From Flavobacterium pisciphilum (GTDB lineage Bacteria; Bacteroidota; Bacteroidia; Flavobacteriales; Flavobacteriaceae): 64,000 bases of DNA. The notes under the pieces were generated by a model that worked only from the letters and a program-made list of their open reading frames with translations, had not been told where the DNA came from and made no database searches. The translations under genes were made by a program, and so were the position numbers. The DNA lies in assembly GCF_020905345.1 (NCBI RefSeq), contig NZ_JAJJMO010000001.1, forward strand, positions 3,906,001 through 3,970,000. The letters run 5' to 3'. Shown piece by piece: positions 8,403-18,165 of the stretch; positions within the stretch are counted from its first letter, which is position 1, and each line of letters starts with the position of its first letter.

Positions 8403-9911
8403 AGAATCCTTAATCTCTTTACTAATTCTTTTATTGATATCAATTTTTGCATCAGTAAAAACAAAAATAGTTGTTCTGTATTCTCTTGCATTTTTATTAG
8501 TGATGGAATCGGCTACTGCATAGGAGTTAAAATAGGGACTAGTTTCTGCAATTTCATCATCGTTTTCATGGTACTCTTTTATACGGATTAAGTTGGTGTA
8601 TTGGACATCAAGATTAAACCAATTTACATAATCGGCATTAAACGAAACAGCTCTAATTCCTTTCTGAGTGTAATAATTAATAGCTCCAGCCTGGCCGTAA
8701 TTATCACAAAGAACCAAGGTTTTTTCAGGATTGGCAATAGTTGCATAAACCGAATCGGTTTTACGGGCGAGCTCTTTCCAAGCCAGCATATCGGCATAAT
8801 CTTGTGGTAAATTATGATCTTTGCCATCTTCCCATTTGAGCATTCCTAGTTTTTTATAGTTCTCGGGGTGTTTTATTATATATTCAGGGCTTTTATTTGG
8901 GAATGATAAATTGTACATAGGAATGAAAAACAATAGTGGAATGGCGACAAATACGGGTTGCAGATAACGTTTCCAACCAGTTTTTAAAATTTCAGAAAGG
9001 TAAACAGCCCCAAAAGCTATATAAATAGGATATAAACCGATGGCGTAATACGCTTTGGCTTTAAAGTATAAGAATACAATAAGGGTGAAAATTAGTGAAG
9101 TAAAAAAGAATCTATATTTTTCATAAGGTTTGTAAAACAATAAGGCATACAAGGCTGAAAGTAGCACAAAGAACGAACCTATAAAATAAAGTAATTGCTT
9201 TTTTAAAAAGTCAAAACGATCCATGTTGACTAATTGAGTTTCTGCCAATTCTTTCATATGGTGAACAACTGGAAAGTGGTTGCTGTATTGCCATAAGATA
9301 TTGGGTAAAATAAGAATCATTCCTAAAAGCAAGGCAACATAGAGTTTTTTATTAGTGAATAGTTGCCTTTGTTTGGTTAATAAAATAGCAGGAATTAGAC
9401 CTATGAGTAGGAATAGGATATTGTATTTGTTGAGAAAACCCAAGGCAAATACGATTGCTCCTATATAAAGCCATTTTGATTTTTCGGTAGTGACGTATTG
9501 AATTATGATGTAATAAAAAGCGGTCCAACATAATACATCTAATGAGTTGGGTTGATAAAGGATGTTTATTCGTAGCAATGATGAAAAAAGAAGACACGTT
9601 GTGCCTAGAATTAAAGCATATAAATTTCCATTGAGTTTTTCAATAGTCTTCCAAACGATTATGAGTGTCAAAACACCAAAGAGAGCAGGGAAGAACTTAA
9701 TCCAGAAAACAGAATTTCCAAGTAGCAGTATGATATAAGAAATCCAAGATGTTACTGGAGGGACTGATAAATAGCCCCAAGCTAAGTGACGTGCTTGATC
9801 GAGATGAAGGTATTCGTCACGTTGCAAATCATATTCGGAACTTATTAGCGTATACTGTAAAGCAAATTTAACAATGATAAATCCGAATAAGATTATGGTT
9901 TTCTTAGTCAT
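8391..9911 (-). CDS. GT39 (PMT/ArnT-like) glycosyltransferase family protein
   Basis: The 506-residue protein has about ten transmembrane helices in its first 340 residues and a soluble C-terminal domain. The first loop holds an acidic DE pair (QRDEYLHLDQARHL, about residues 31-44), the position of the catalytic Asp in protein O-mannosyltransferases and ArnT. The family uses polyprenyl-phosphate sugars as donors on the periplasmic side. The acceptor (lipid A, protein or other glycan) is unknown. The stop lies inside a dispersed repeat, so the extreme C-terminus may be altered. Confidence 0.8.
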   Translation of the reverse strand: MTKKTIILFGFIIVKFALQYTLISSEYDLQRDEYLHLDQARHLAWGYLSVPPVTSWISYIILLLGNSVFWIKFFPALFGVLTLIIVWKTIEKLNGNLYALILGTTCLLFSSLLRINILYQPNSLDVLCWTAFYYIIIQYVTTEKSKWLYIGAIVFALGFLNKYNILFLLIGLIPAILLTKQRQLFTNKKLYVALLLGMILILPNILWQYSNHFPVVHHMKELAETQLVNMDRFDFLKKQLLYFIGSFFVLLSALYALLFYKPYEKYRFFFTSLIFTLIVFLYFKAKAYYAIGLYPIYIAFGAVYLSEILKTGWKRYLQPVFVAIPLLFFIPMYNLSFPNKSPEYIIKHPENYKKLGMLKWEDGKDHNLPQDYADMLAWKELARKTDSVYATIANPEKTLVLCDNYGQAGAINYYTQKGIRAVSFNADYVNWFNLDVQYTNLIRIKEYHENDDEIAETSPYFNSYAVADSITNKNAREYRTTIFVFTDAKIDINKRISKEIKDSKRF

Positions 9912-10007
9912 GGGCTTTGGTCTAAAAGGCTAAAATAGATAGAGTTAATTCTTTAGCTAATATATAATTTATTTTGAATTTAGCTTTAAATGAGGATCGT
10001 ATGAAAT

Positions 10008-10041
10008 AATAAAAGCTTCAGGTTTCTCCGAAGCTTTTATT
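10008..10041 (-). terminator. AAGCTTC/GAAGCTT hairpin terminator
   Basis: Perfect 12-bp arms AATAAAAGCTTC (10008-10019) and GAAGCTTTTATT (10030-10041) with a 10-nt loop. It sits at the end of the minus-strand GNAT gene and is an early member of the AAGCTTCAGA hairpin family that recurs between 39.7 and 57.3 kb. Confidence 0.8.
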
Positions 10042-10044
10042 GTT

Positions 10045-10536
10045 TTATTTTAATTCGTATTCAATGTAATCATTATCTAAATCGGCAGTTTTAATAAAGT
10101 TAAGCCTTTCGAGAAGTTTAATTGCATTATTGTTTTCTTGAGATGTTTCAGCCCAAATGCGGTTTAGCCCTATATGATTGTTTCCAAATTTTATGGCTAA
10201 AGACATTGCTGATGTCATAAAGCCTTGTCCACGATATTTAGGTAATAAAACACAACCAAGTTCACCAGCACCTACATCGAGACCACGATAATAGCCACAA
10301 GTTCCAACAATTTTATTTGTAGTGTTTTCTGCAATACCCCAATGAATAGAGTTACCATCAGTATAGTCTTTGTTAATTTTAGCTTGCATTTCTGTAGCTT
10401 GTTCCAGTGTTGTAGCCTGTACAGCATCATAATATGAAATTTCGATGATGTCAATAATATCAGAGGGAAGAATTTGTCGCAATGAGATTTTATCACCAGT
10501 AATATTTGGAAAACTAGTGTAGGGAGGTAGTTTCAT
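10045..10536 (-). CDS. GNAT family N-acetyltransferase (RimJ/RimL-like)
   Basis: The 163-residue protein shows the RimJ/RimL-type GNAT order: an N-terminal strand with ISLRQILPSD (17-26), the acetyl-CoA loop RGQGFMTSA (about 102-110) and a late LNRIWAETSQENNNAIKLLERLNF segment typical of motif B. It probably acetylates a protein N-terminus or a small molecule, but the substrate cannot be told. It is transcribed alone and ends just before a strong hairpin. Confidence 0.85.
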   Translation of the reverse strand: MKLPPYTSFPNITGDKISLRQILPSDIIDIIEISYYDAVQATTLEQATEMQAKINKDYTDGNSIHWGIAENTTNKIVGTCGYYRGLDVGAGELGCVLLPKYRGQGFMTSAMSLAIKFGNNHIGLNRIWAETSQENNNAIKLLERLNFIKTADLDNDYIEYELK

Positions 10537-10638
10537 TCTTTTGGTTTTAATAGTATCTAGCTAAGATATAATTTATTTTAGTAAAGTTACTATAACGTAA
10601 AAAGGCAAACTCTCAAAAATACTTTTTGAAACAGAAGT

Positions 10639-11355
10639 TTAATAGGTGGCGTTTATTCTGATAGTTGCTTTAACTAAGGCCAATCCTTTTATATTTTTAA
10701 AAAGAATTTCTTTAGGTTGGTGTTGGGGATTTTCGCTTACTAATTTTATCCAATCATCACCTTTATCAGATTTCTGTACCCATTTAATCATGATGAATTC
10801 TTCAAGATCATCAGTCACCAGTGCAACCAAATACATTTCGCCCCAAAAGATATTTTCAGTAGTGTTATTTACTTTTTTGTAGATAATAACATCACCACTC
10901 TTTATGATAGGATACATGCTATCACCATTTACATGAATTGCACCATCGCATTTAGGTAAATTAGGTATCGATATGAAATCTATTGGAGTTTGATCGGTAT
11001 CATTAAATAAAGAGGCAATTCCAGTAGGAGTTTGTATATCGTATAAAGGAACTTGTTGTTTTAGAGATGCTTTATCTATTTCAGCATTGTAAGCTGAATT
11101 TGGTTCCTGAATCAAACCGTTTTCTACATCAGATTTATTTTCAAGATCAATTGGGTTTAAAAGCATATTCCCTTTTCCAGTTAAAAGCCAGATCATACTA
11201 ATTTCAGGATAGGCATTGAGTATATGCTCTATTTTTGAGGCGCCAATATCCTTAACCTTATCTAAAAACCCATTAGATAGACCCGTTTCGATATAGAACT
11301 TCCTCTTGTTAATTCCTTTGTATTCAATAATTTGTAGTATTCTGTTTACTATCAT
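10639..11355 (-). CDS. S24/LexA-like repressor with N-terminal HTH
   Basis: The 238-residue protein has an N-terminal helix-turn-helix-like region (about 1-60, including FYIETGLSNGFLDKVK) and a C-terminal S24 peptidase domain. The catalytic Ser is in GDSMYPI (about 145) and the Lys in MIKWV about 45 residues later. Such proteins are phage-type or SOS-like repressors that self-cleave when stimulated. The gene is divergent from the 563-aa protein at 11608, and the 252-nt gap could contain its operator. It may be a stand-alone stress regulator, as no other phage gene is nearby. Confidence 0.8.
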   Translation of the reverse strand: MIVNRILQIIEYKGINKRKFYIETGLSNGFLDKVKDIGASKIEHILNAYPEISMIWLLTGKGNMLLNPIDLENKSDVENGLIQEPNSAYNAEIDKASLKQQVPLYDIQTPTGIASLFNDTDQTPIDFISIPNLPKCDGAIHVNGDSMYPIIKSGDVIIYKKVNNTTENIFWGEMYLVALVTDDLEEFIMIKWVQKSDKGDDWIKLVSENPQHQPKEILFKNIKGLALVKATIRINATY

Positions 11356-11387
11356 TTTATTTTTTTATAGATTATTTACTCAATTTA

Positions 11388-11419
11388 TTGCAATATGTAG
11401 GATATACTCTATATATTTG
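11388..11419 (+). promoter_or_regulatory. Candidate promoter TTG-N21-TATATTTG
   Basis: TTG at 11388-11390 and TATATTTG at 11412-11419 are 21 nt apart, matching the Bacteroidota consensus TTTG-N19-21-TAnnTTTG. It faces the gene at 11608, giving a leader of about 180 nt, and lies close to the start of the S24 repressor gene, which could act on it. Confidence 0.45.
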
Positions 11420-11607
11420 TGATATTATAAGAAAAGTATTAAGTAAAAGACAAACGTACAAAAAAAAGAACAAATATGCCTATGAGCCCCATAGTAGATT
11501 AATGGTTTAGTTAAAAATGGGTTGATAAACGTATTAAGATTATTAGTGTTTAGAAATTATATATAGTCATTAAATGGGGAGTTGTTTTAATATGAAAAAA
11601 TAAATTT

Positions 11608-13299
11608 ATGGATTATCCGATCAAAATAGCAAAAAGTAATCCCAATCATGAAAGATTAGAAAAAGCAATTGCAGACTTACTTCAGTTTATTGAAGCGGGA
11701 GCAATTTATGTATCGCATAATAGCAATAATGGTATTGTTATCATAACATTTATCTTGAAAGAAAATTGCAATCAGGATGGAGATGCATTGGGTGAAACAA
11801 CACTTAAGCTTGCAAAATTATATCCCGATTTTGTTTTTAAATTCATCAATTCTAAATGGGCCGATTATGGATTTAGAAAAGGGAAATTGTACTTTATAAA
11901 ACACTGTAGCTATACAGAATTAGTTTATTTTGAGTCAGAATCAAAAGTGTATTATCCAAGCATAGATACTTCAAAAAAGTTATCTAAAAAAGCAAAAAGG
12001 CGCTTTGATATAGATATTGAATCAGCAGTGGTTATTTTTCGGAATGTATCTATCTACAGAAGAAGTAATAAAAGTATCGATACTGCCTTTGCAATGCACC
12101 AAACGTTGCGTTATATCTACATCTGTGCTTCGGAGTTTCTGATGCCAGAATTTATTAGTTCTACTTGTTTGTTAGTACACTATGATTATATAATTGCTTT
12201 TGCACCCACATTCAAAACCATACTCGATAAAGAGATTCAAGAAGACAAAGAGATTCTTATTATGCTTAATGATGCCTATAATAGTATACAGCAAAATCAT
12301 GATATGGCAGCCATAGATTTTGTATTGATAGATAAGGCAAAGGCTAAAATAGAATTAATGCAAAGGGAAATTAATAGGCTCTTTCACGAACATATAAAGT
12401 CATGTAAACAAAAAGTAAGAAAGCTAAACAATCAAACTTACTTAGGAAAATCAATTTTTAATGATAGGATGCAGTCTAACTACATTATGGACGAGGCATT
12501 CTCAAAGATAAGTGCAGTAATTACAGAATCCTTTCAGAAAACAAGGAGTATATATTGTTTTGGATATAATACAATTCATGAGAGCAATACCTTAAAAAAT
12601 ACAAATTATAGCAAACAACTTCCCAATTATCATTTTTATTTGTTTGTACTTAATTTGGAACATATCGATAAGGCGGTAGTATTAATGGAAGCACTGATAC
12701 AGGAAAAATTTGGAGGTAAATACAAAGTGACAATTCTTAATCACAGTATTAATTATTTGCACAAGAAAAATCATAATCAGAAATATTTTTTTAATGCAAT
12801 TATATCAAATGGTCTTTTGATATATAATAATCCTTTATTTCTTGTTTATTCTAAAACTTTTGGTTTAGAAAGAGAGACGCTTTTTGTGAAGAAATTTTAT
12901 GATGACAAAATGCAACTGGCGCAGCAATTCTTTAGTCTTGGACAAGATTGTTGCAATGACGATTTGGTTTTAATGAAAAATGAACTTTTGCATAAGGCGT
13001 TAAAACAAATTGCAATTGGACATATACATTTATTCTTAGGGTATTATACAGGTAGATTTTCAGTGAATTGTTTGTTCTCTTTATTGAAATATATTCAAGA
13101 GATAGAGCTTCCTTTTGATTTTGCTGAAGATGAAGAGAGTTTAATATATCAATTGTTATCTGTAAATTCTGAGAGATTACAACATAAAGATACTATAGCG
13201 TATAGTAGTTTTCTTGAAGAGAGATGTGTTGATTTTTTTGTGAAAGCACAGCTAATAGCTGATAAGGAGTTTAAAAGATTGGAGAATGAGAGTAAATAA
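11608..13299 (+). CDS. Large protein with possible tandem nucleotidyltransferase/HEPN-like halves
   Basis: The 563-residue cytosolic protein has no recognised catalytic motif. Residues 430-545 have a helical pattern (ELLHKALKQIAIGHIHLFLGYY...LLKYIQE) resembling HEPN domains that follow nucleotidyltransferase domains in Bacteroidota. A similar but shorter pattern (FAMHQTLRYIYICASEFL) occurs near residues 160-178. Segments at about 20-130 and 340-410 could be degenerate nucleotidyltransferase folds, so the protein may be a duplicated pair. The GSxxxD-type motif of active enzymes is not visible. It is divergent from an S24 repressor. The assignment rests on pattern alone. Confidence 0.4.
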   Translation: MDYPIKIAKSNPNHERLEKAIADLLQFIEAGAIYVSHNSNNGIVIITFILKENCNQDGDALGETTLKLAKLYPDFVFKFINSKWADYGFRKGKLYFIKHCSYTELVYFESESKVYYPSIDTSKKLSKKAKRRFDIDIESAVVIFRNVSIYRRSNKSIDTAFAMHQTLRYIYICASEFLMPEFISSTCLLVHYDYIIAFAPTFKTILDKEIQEDKEILIMLNDAYNSIQQNHDMAAIDFVLIDKAKAKIELMQREINRLFHEHIKSCKQKVRKLNNQTYLGKSIFNDRMQSNYIMDEAFSKISAVITESFQKTRSIYCFGYNTIHESNTLKNTNYSKQLPNYHFYLFVLNLEHIDKAVVLMEALIQEKFGGKYKVTILNHSINYLHKKNHNQKYFFNAIISNGLLIYNNPLFLVYSKTFGLERETLFVKKFYDDKMQLAQQFFSLGQDCCNDDLVLMKNELLHKALKQIAIGHIHLFLGYYTGRFSVNCLFSLLKYIQEIELPFDFAEDEESLIYQLLSVNSERLQHKDTIAYSSFLEERCVDFFVKAQLIADKEFKRLENESK

Positions 13300-13379
13300 T
13301 GTTTTTAAAACGTTGTATTTATTTGCTTCTCATAATGAATGCTTGATGACAGAATAGCTTCATTTTTAGGTTTTAATTT

Positions 13380-14426
13380 TTATTGTTTAATTAGATCAGT
13401 TTTGCGGTTTGGTCGCTCCATTTTCAATCGTATAGGTTGTGGTACAAAACAAACGAGAAGATGAGCACGCTTCCATCGATGGCATTTTTGGAAAAAGAAC
13501 ATTGCCACAAATAAAAAGACTGCTGTTCCGATAGCCACTTGAAAAGGATAGGATAATACATTTTCTTGAGGGATAATCATTGGGACAAGCGCAATAGCAC
13601 AGGCAGGGGCAAAAGGTTTTCCGATGATTTCAAAAAAGAGGAAAAGACACGAAAATAGTAGTAATACTGTATATACTAAAGGCAAACCAAATATTGTATG
13701 TAGGTAATATTGAAAGAGTGCACCTAAAAAAGCTGCAATTACCATTATTGAATAAACTTGAATTGGACGGTTGCGAAAGCCCGCAGTAGAGGAGCTAAAT
13801 TCTATAAACATTACCACCAGCGGAGGCACTATATAATACACTCTTCCAGTAGATACGGGAACTACAGCAATGACTAATAACCAGAAAAATAATTTAATCC
13901 AGTGTTTCGGATTATGGACATAACGCTTTTTTATATGTAAAGGGGTGACTTGGCGTAATTTGTTTTTTTCTAGAAACCACTGTCCAGTAACAACCAAAAT
14001 GCTCATGATAAAAACGGAAGTAGGATAAACCAACGAATGGGTTCCCATTAGCACAGGAAGCATCGCTGCTGATGTTATCGGAATTAGTGAGGTACGTGTT
14101 ATAATGAGACAAAGTGTAGTGAAGACAAATGAAATTGCAATATTGACCAGCAATGGAAACGGAGAATAACGAACAAGGAGAATTCCAAAAACAGCACAAA
14201 TAGTCATCAGTACAATTAACATAGGTCTGCTTACAGTCCATATTTTTTTATCTATAACCCATAAGCCAAGCACTAACGCAGCCATTTCGGGAAAGAGAAT
14301 TTCTTTTTCTCCTAGCCATTCCGAAACTCCAATCATTGAGCCAATCATAACTAGAGCAAATAAGTATCGGATTAATTTATTTCTGTTCATGGAAGTTGGT
14401 AATATAAGAAGCTGCGTTGATTCCAT
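13380..14426 (-). CDS. Multi-pass membrane protein, possibly HPP-like
   Basis: The 348-residue protein has nine or ten predicted transmembrane helices forming two similar halves. Each has an Ala/Pro-rich re-entrant-like stretch (ITSAAMLPVLMGTHSLVYP about 117-135 and FAPACAIALVPMII about 270-283). This resembles HPP-family membrane proteins, but the eponymous His-Pro-Pro is absent. The substrate is unknown. An internal Met at residue 13 (MNRNKLIRY) would give a more usual start. It is transcribed alone. Confidence 0.5.
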   Translation of the reverse strand: MESTQLLILPTSMNRNKLIRYLFALVMIGSMIGVSEWLGEKEILFPEMAALVLGLWVIDKKIWTVSRPMLIVLMTICAVFGILLVRYSPFPLLVNIAISFVFTTLCLIITRTSLIPITSAAMLPVLMGTHSLVYPTSVFIMSILVVTGQWFLEKNKLRQVTPLHIKKRYVHNPKHWIKLFFWLLVIAVVPVSTGRVYYIVPPLVVMFIEFSSSTAGFRNRPIQVYSIMVIAAFLGALFQYYLHTIFGLPLVYTVLLLFSCLFLFFEIIGKPFAPACAIALVPMIIPQENVLSYPFQVAIGTAVFLFVAMFFFQKCHRWKRAHLLVCFVPQPIRLKMERPNRKTDLIKQ

Positions 14427-14999
14427 GCAAAATTAAGCAGCCTATTTTATGAATACAATGGACAAATAGGGATATTACCTAGACAAATCTGCAGGGGGAG
14501 TTATTTGTTTTTGTGTTTTATCAAAATTATCATTTTGAAGAATGTGGAGATTGGAGTAGGTAATTATATAGTGTTTACGGATTATTTAAAATGGAATAAT
14601 TAATAAATAAACTGCTCAATGCTTTTAAAGCAAGAAAAAGATTATTTTTTTTATTTTTTTTTATTGCTAAAAAATATCTTTTAATTGTTTTTAAATCAAA
14701 CAACTGGCATTGATTTTATTTAGATTAAATATAAATAGTTTTAAAAAAATGAAATCTAATTTTTGTTTCCCAAGAAGAAATGACTATTATTGTGCATTAA
14801 AAAACTTGTTAAAAAGCTTATGTTAAACGTTTTTTAATATAAAAAATGTTAATTATAACTGTGTTTTGATTTAATAGATATTTCTGTTTATCAAGAAAAA
14901 AATAAAAAAAAAGAATATAATAAATAAACATTTTTATTGTCTATTCTTTATCTCAGGTAAGTCACAAAATAATTTATCAATCTTTCAATTCAAATCGAT
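14427..14999. other. Long AT-rich leader region before the first Rhs operon
   Basis: The 573 nt contain no convincing ORF. At 14641-14664 there is a T8-A-T9 homopolymer tract. No TAnnTTTG box could be placed with a proper -33 element. The length and composition are like the upstream region of the second Rhs operon (25189-25882), suggesting a long untranslated leader or a silenced AT-rich regulatory zone. Confidence 0.35.
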
Positions 15000-17900
15000 A
15001 TGAAGTATATTTACTTTTTATTTTTATTCAATGTATCTATAATTTTTTCTCAAGATGGTCCTCCTCAGAGATTCCCTCCTCAGATTATGTCGCCTAGTCC
15101 AACTCCATCCGCATTAGGTAAATTTGTAGATCAGCCTGTTAGTCTTTATACAGGTATTCCAAGTATTCAAATACCTCTTTGGGAAATAAAATTAAACGAT
15201 TTTACATTGCCTATTGAATTGAAATACCATTCAGGAGGAATTAAAGTCCAAGAAGCAGCATCTAATGTCGGTCTAGGTTGGGCTCTAAATGCAGGAGGTG
15301 TAATTACTAGAGCAGTAAAGGGAAATGTTCCTGACGATTTTGCAAAATTAAGCCAAGAATATTATCATCATGCTAATGATTTCGATGAATTCCCAACAAT
15401 TGGAAGATTTTGGACAGGGAAATATGAAGTTTTAAAAAACATGAATATGGATAGTCCCGATAATCAGTACTTAGATAACCAATTAGGATTGGCAATGAGA
15501 AATGATCCAAGTTTTCCTTATACATTTACTGGGTCAAATGACCTTGAACCTGATGTTTTCTATTATAGTTTTGGTAATAAATCTGGAAAATTTGTATTTG
15601 ATGTAAATGGAGGTAATCAAAGTATTGAATTGATTCCACATGAAGATATTCGTATTACTCATAAATTAGATGCTAAAGGAGAGATTATTGCTTTTACTAT
15701 TATTGATGAGGATGGGACAGAATATTTTTTTGATACTGTTGAAAGAGTTCAGGAAAATCAATTTGCCCAAACTTTTGATCCTGCTACAATAATTAGAATA
15801 CTAAAATATAATTCTAGTTGGTACTTGTCAAAAATAAAAACTAAAAATAAACAAGAAGTAAATTTTGAATATGCTGATGAACAAGTTTATATTTGGCAAG
15901 AAACAGGAGCTTCAAAAACGCAGCAATTTATTGATATAGATCCAGATGATGGGTGGCCGAGCGGAAAAGTTTATGATGTTTATACTTATAGTATTTCTGC
16001 TACAAAATCAGATAATGCTAAACGACTAACAAGAATAATTACGGATAATGAAATTATAGATTTTAATGCAATTGCAAGGTTAGATGTGTCATTAATGGGG
16101 GGATTGACAAATCCTCAAAAAGCAATATCTTCAATTGTTGTTAATAATAAATTTTCTCAATTAATAAAAAAATATGATCTAGGATTCGATTACTTTGTTA
16201 GTTCTCGAGTTGGAGTGGAAACCCCAGATTCATCAGATTTTTATAGATTAAAACTAAATCATGTAAAAGAACATTATACGCCTTCAGCAAATAAAACATA
16301 TAGTTTTGAATATAGTAATATAGCATTGCCTAATAAAAGATCGCCACGACAAGATTTTTGGGGATATTTTAATAATAATAATGCAAAAGAATTTACACCT
16401 AGTAATGAGGGGCGAGGAATGATACCTCAAATTTATGTATACCCTTCTCTAATTGGGAATAATAAATATCAGCTTAACCCTTTATGTTATCCCTACAATT
16501 TTACAGATAATTATGTAGAACCAGGAGCAAATAGAAATGCTAACCCTATTTATGCCCAGGCAGGAATATTGACAAGTATAACATATCCTACAGGTGGGAG
16601 AGCAGAATATACGTATGAATCAAATGACTTTTTATATAGTGGATGTTTGCAGAAAGGCGGTGGATTACGAATAAATAATATTAAAACTTTTGAAAAAGGA
16701 AATTTTTCAAATCCTCTTACAGTTAAAAATTATAGCTATTTGAATGAAGATGGTACATCAAGTGGTAAAGTCACGGCAATGCCAATCTTTACCAATATTC
16801 TCAAACGTTTGACAACAGCTTTTTTTAATTATAAAAATATTTCCAGCGTTAGCCAATCTAAGCTTGGGACAACTAATGGAAGTTATGTGGGGTATAAAAG
16901 AGTAACAGAAAGTGTAAGTGGTCTCGGAAAAACTGTTTATGAGTATAGTGCTCCAGGGATGCTTGGTGATGGTGATGATACTGAATACGGACTTTATAAA
17001 CCAACTAAAATAACATGGATTAGTCCTTCTGAATCACTAGTTCCATTGCCTTCAGGATATGTGGCTCTTAAAAACTATTATGTTCAAAATCATTTATTCC
17101 CTAATAATTACCCTTTTCCTGAAAACCCAGACTATGATTGGAATCGAGGAAAAATAAAAAAAGAAAGTTATTTTGATGAACTAGGAAATATAAGAAAAGA
17201 GAAAATATATAACTACGCAACATATACTAAACCCAACAAAACAAATAAAGTTTTTGGTTTAAGTTATAATAATCTTATTCCTAATGTTAAGGGTAAATAT
17301 CTTTTTCATTATTATGTGGGATTAGTAAGTAAGTACAGTTTAATCACAAACAAAGCAAATATTCTCGAATCAGTTGAAACTAAAGATTATGAAAGCCCTA
17401 GTACATATGTTACTACTACTGAAAAATACAAATATAATAGTGCTTATCATAAAAAAATGATGCAAAATATTTCATATGACTCATCAAATAAAGAATTAAG
17501 AACTGAATATCAATATACTGCGGATTTGTTGTTGCCTCCGCACTTATTAGATAAACAAAAACCTTATATGGAAGAATTGTATGATCTAAATTATTTAGCT
17601 CCCATAACGACAAAAAAATTTGTTGCGAATCAAAAAGTTTCAGAAGAAGAAGTAGCTTATGGTCAATTTAATTTGGGATCATATTTGCCTAAAGCTATAT
17701 TTTCTACTAAAGGAGCTGCAAGTATTAACTTATTTAATACAAATGACAGGAAAATTGAATTTATAAAATACGATACATATGGTAATGTTCAGGAATATAA
17801 ACTAGAAAATGGAGTTCCTGTTTCAATAATATGGGGATACAATAATTCACAACCCATTGCTAAAATAGAAAATGCTTCTTATCTTCTAATTGCAATTGCT

Positions 17901-18152
17901 TTAGGTAAAACAACTGGAATTGTGAATAATTATAATGAGACCAATCTGAACATTATAAATAGTTTGCGTGTCTATTTGCCAGATGCAATGGTAACGACAT
18001 ATACTTATAAACCGCTTGTTGGAATAACTAGTATTACTGACCCTAAAGGAGATACTATAACATATACATATGATGAATTTGGAAGACTCGAATTTGTAAA
18101 AGATAAAGACAATAAAATACTCACTGAGAGCCAATACAATTACAAACAATAA
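15000..18152 (+). CDS. Secreted Rhs/YD-repeat shell-like protein A (copy 1)
   Basis: The 1050-residue protein begins with a Sec signal peptide (cleavage after IIFSQ). The conserved N-terminal block reads LGKFVDQPVSLYTG...GGIKVQEAASNVGLGWALNAGG, seen in Bacteroidota Rhs-associated proteins and weakly like the SpvB N-terminus. A long beta-rich middle follows, and YD-repeat signatures occur at the end (DPKGDTITYTYDEFGRLEFVKD). It has no toxin tail of its own. It ends 13 nt before the core/toxin protein B, so the two are co-transcribed and probably form one cocoon. Copy 2 of the pair is at 25883. Confidence 0.8.
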   Translation: MKYIYFLFLFNVSIIFSQDGPPQRFPPQIMSPSPTPSALGKFVDQPVSLYTGIPSIQIPLWEIKLNDFTLPIELKYHSGGIKVQEAASNVGLGWALNAGGVITRAVKGNVPDDFAKLSQEYYHHANDFDEFPTIGRFWTGKYEVLKNMNMDSPDNQYLDNQLGLAMRNDPSFPYTFTGSNDLEPDVFYYSFGNKSGKFVFDVNGGNQSIELIPHEDIRITHKLDAKGEIIAFTIIDEDGTEYFFDTVERVQENQFAQTFDPATIIRILKYNSSWYLSKIKTKNKQEVNFEYADEQVYIWQETGASKTQQFIDIDPDDGWPSGKVYDVYTYSISATKSDNAKRLTRIITDNEIIDFNAIARLDVSLMGGLTNPQKAISSIVVNNKFSQLIKKYDLGFDYFVSSRVGVETPDSSDFYRLKLNHVKEHYTPSANKTYSFEYSNIALPNKRSPRQDFWGYFNNNNAKEFTPSNEGRGMIPQIYVYPSLIGNNKYQLNPLCYPYNFTDNYVEPGANRNANPIYAQAGILTSITYPTGGRAEYTYESNDFLYSGCLQKGGGLRINNIKTFEKGNFSNPLTVKNYSYLNEDGTSSGKVTAMPIFTNILKRLTTAFFNYKNISSVSQSKLGTTNGSYVGYKRVTESVSGLGKTVYEYSAPGMLGDGDDTEYGLYKPTKITWISPSESLVPLPSGYVALKNYYVQNHLFPNNYPFPENPDYDWNRGKIKKESYFDELGNIRKEKIYNYATYTKPNKTNKVFGLSYNNLIPNVKGKYLFHYYVGLVSKYSLITNKANILESVETKDYESPSTYVTTTEKYKYNSAYHKKMMQNISYDSSNKELRTEYQYTADLLLPPHLLDKQKPYMEELYDLNYLAPITTKKFVANQKVSEEEVAYGQFNLGSYLPKAIFSTKGAASINLFNTNDRKIEFIKYDTYGNVQEYKLENGVPVSIIWGYNNSQPIAKIENASYLLIAIALGKTTGIVNNYNETNLNIINSLRVYLPDAMVTTYTYKPLVGITSITDPKGDTITYTYDEFGRLEFVKDKDNKILTESQYNYKQ

Positions 18153-18165
18153 ACCCAAAAGGATC

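Noticed and set aside
8601..8827. Overlapping small ORFs on both strands
   Set aside because: Both are shadows of the GT39 gene.
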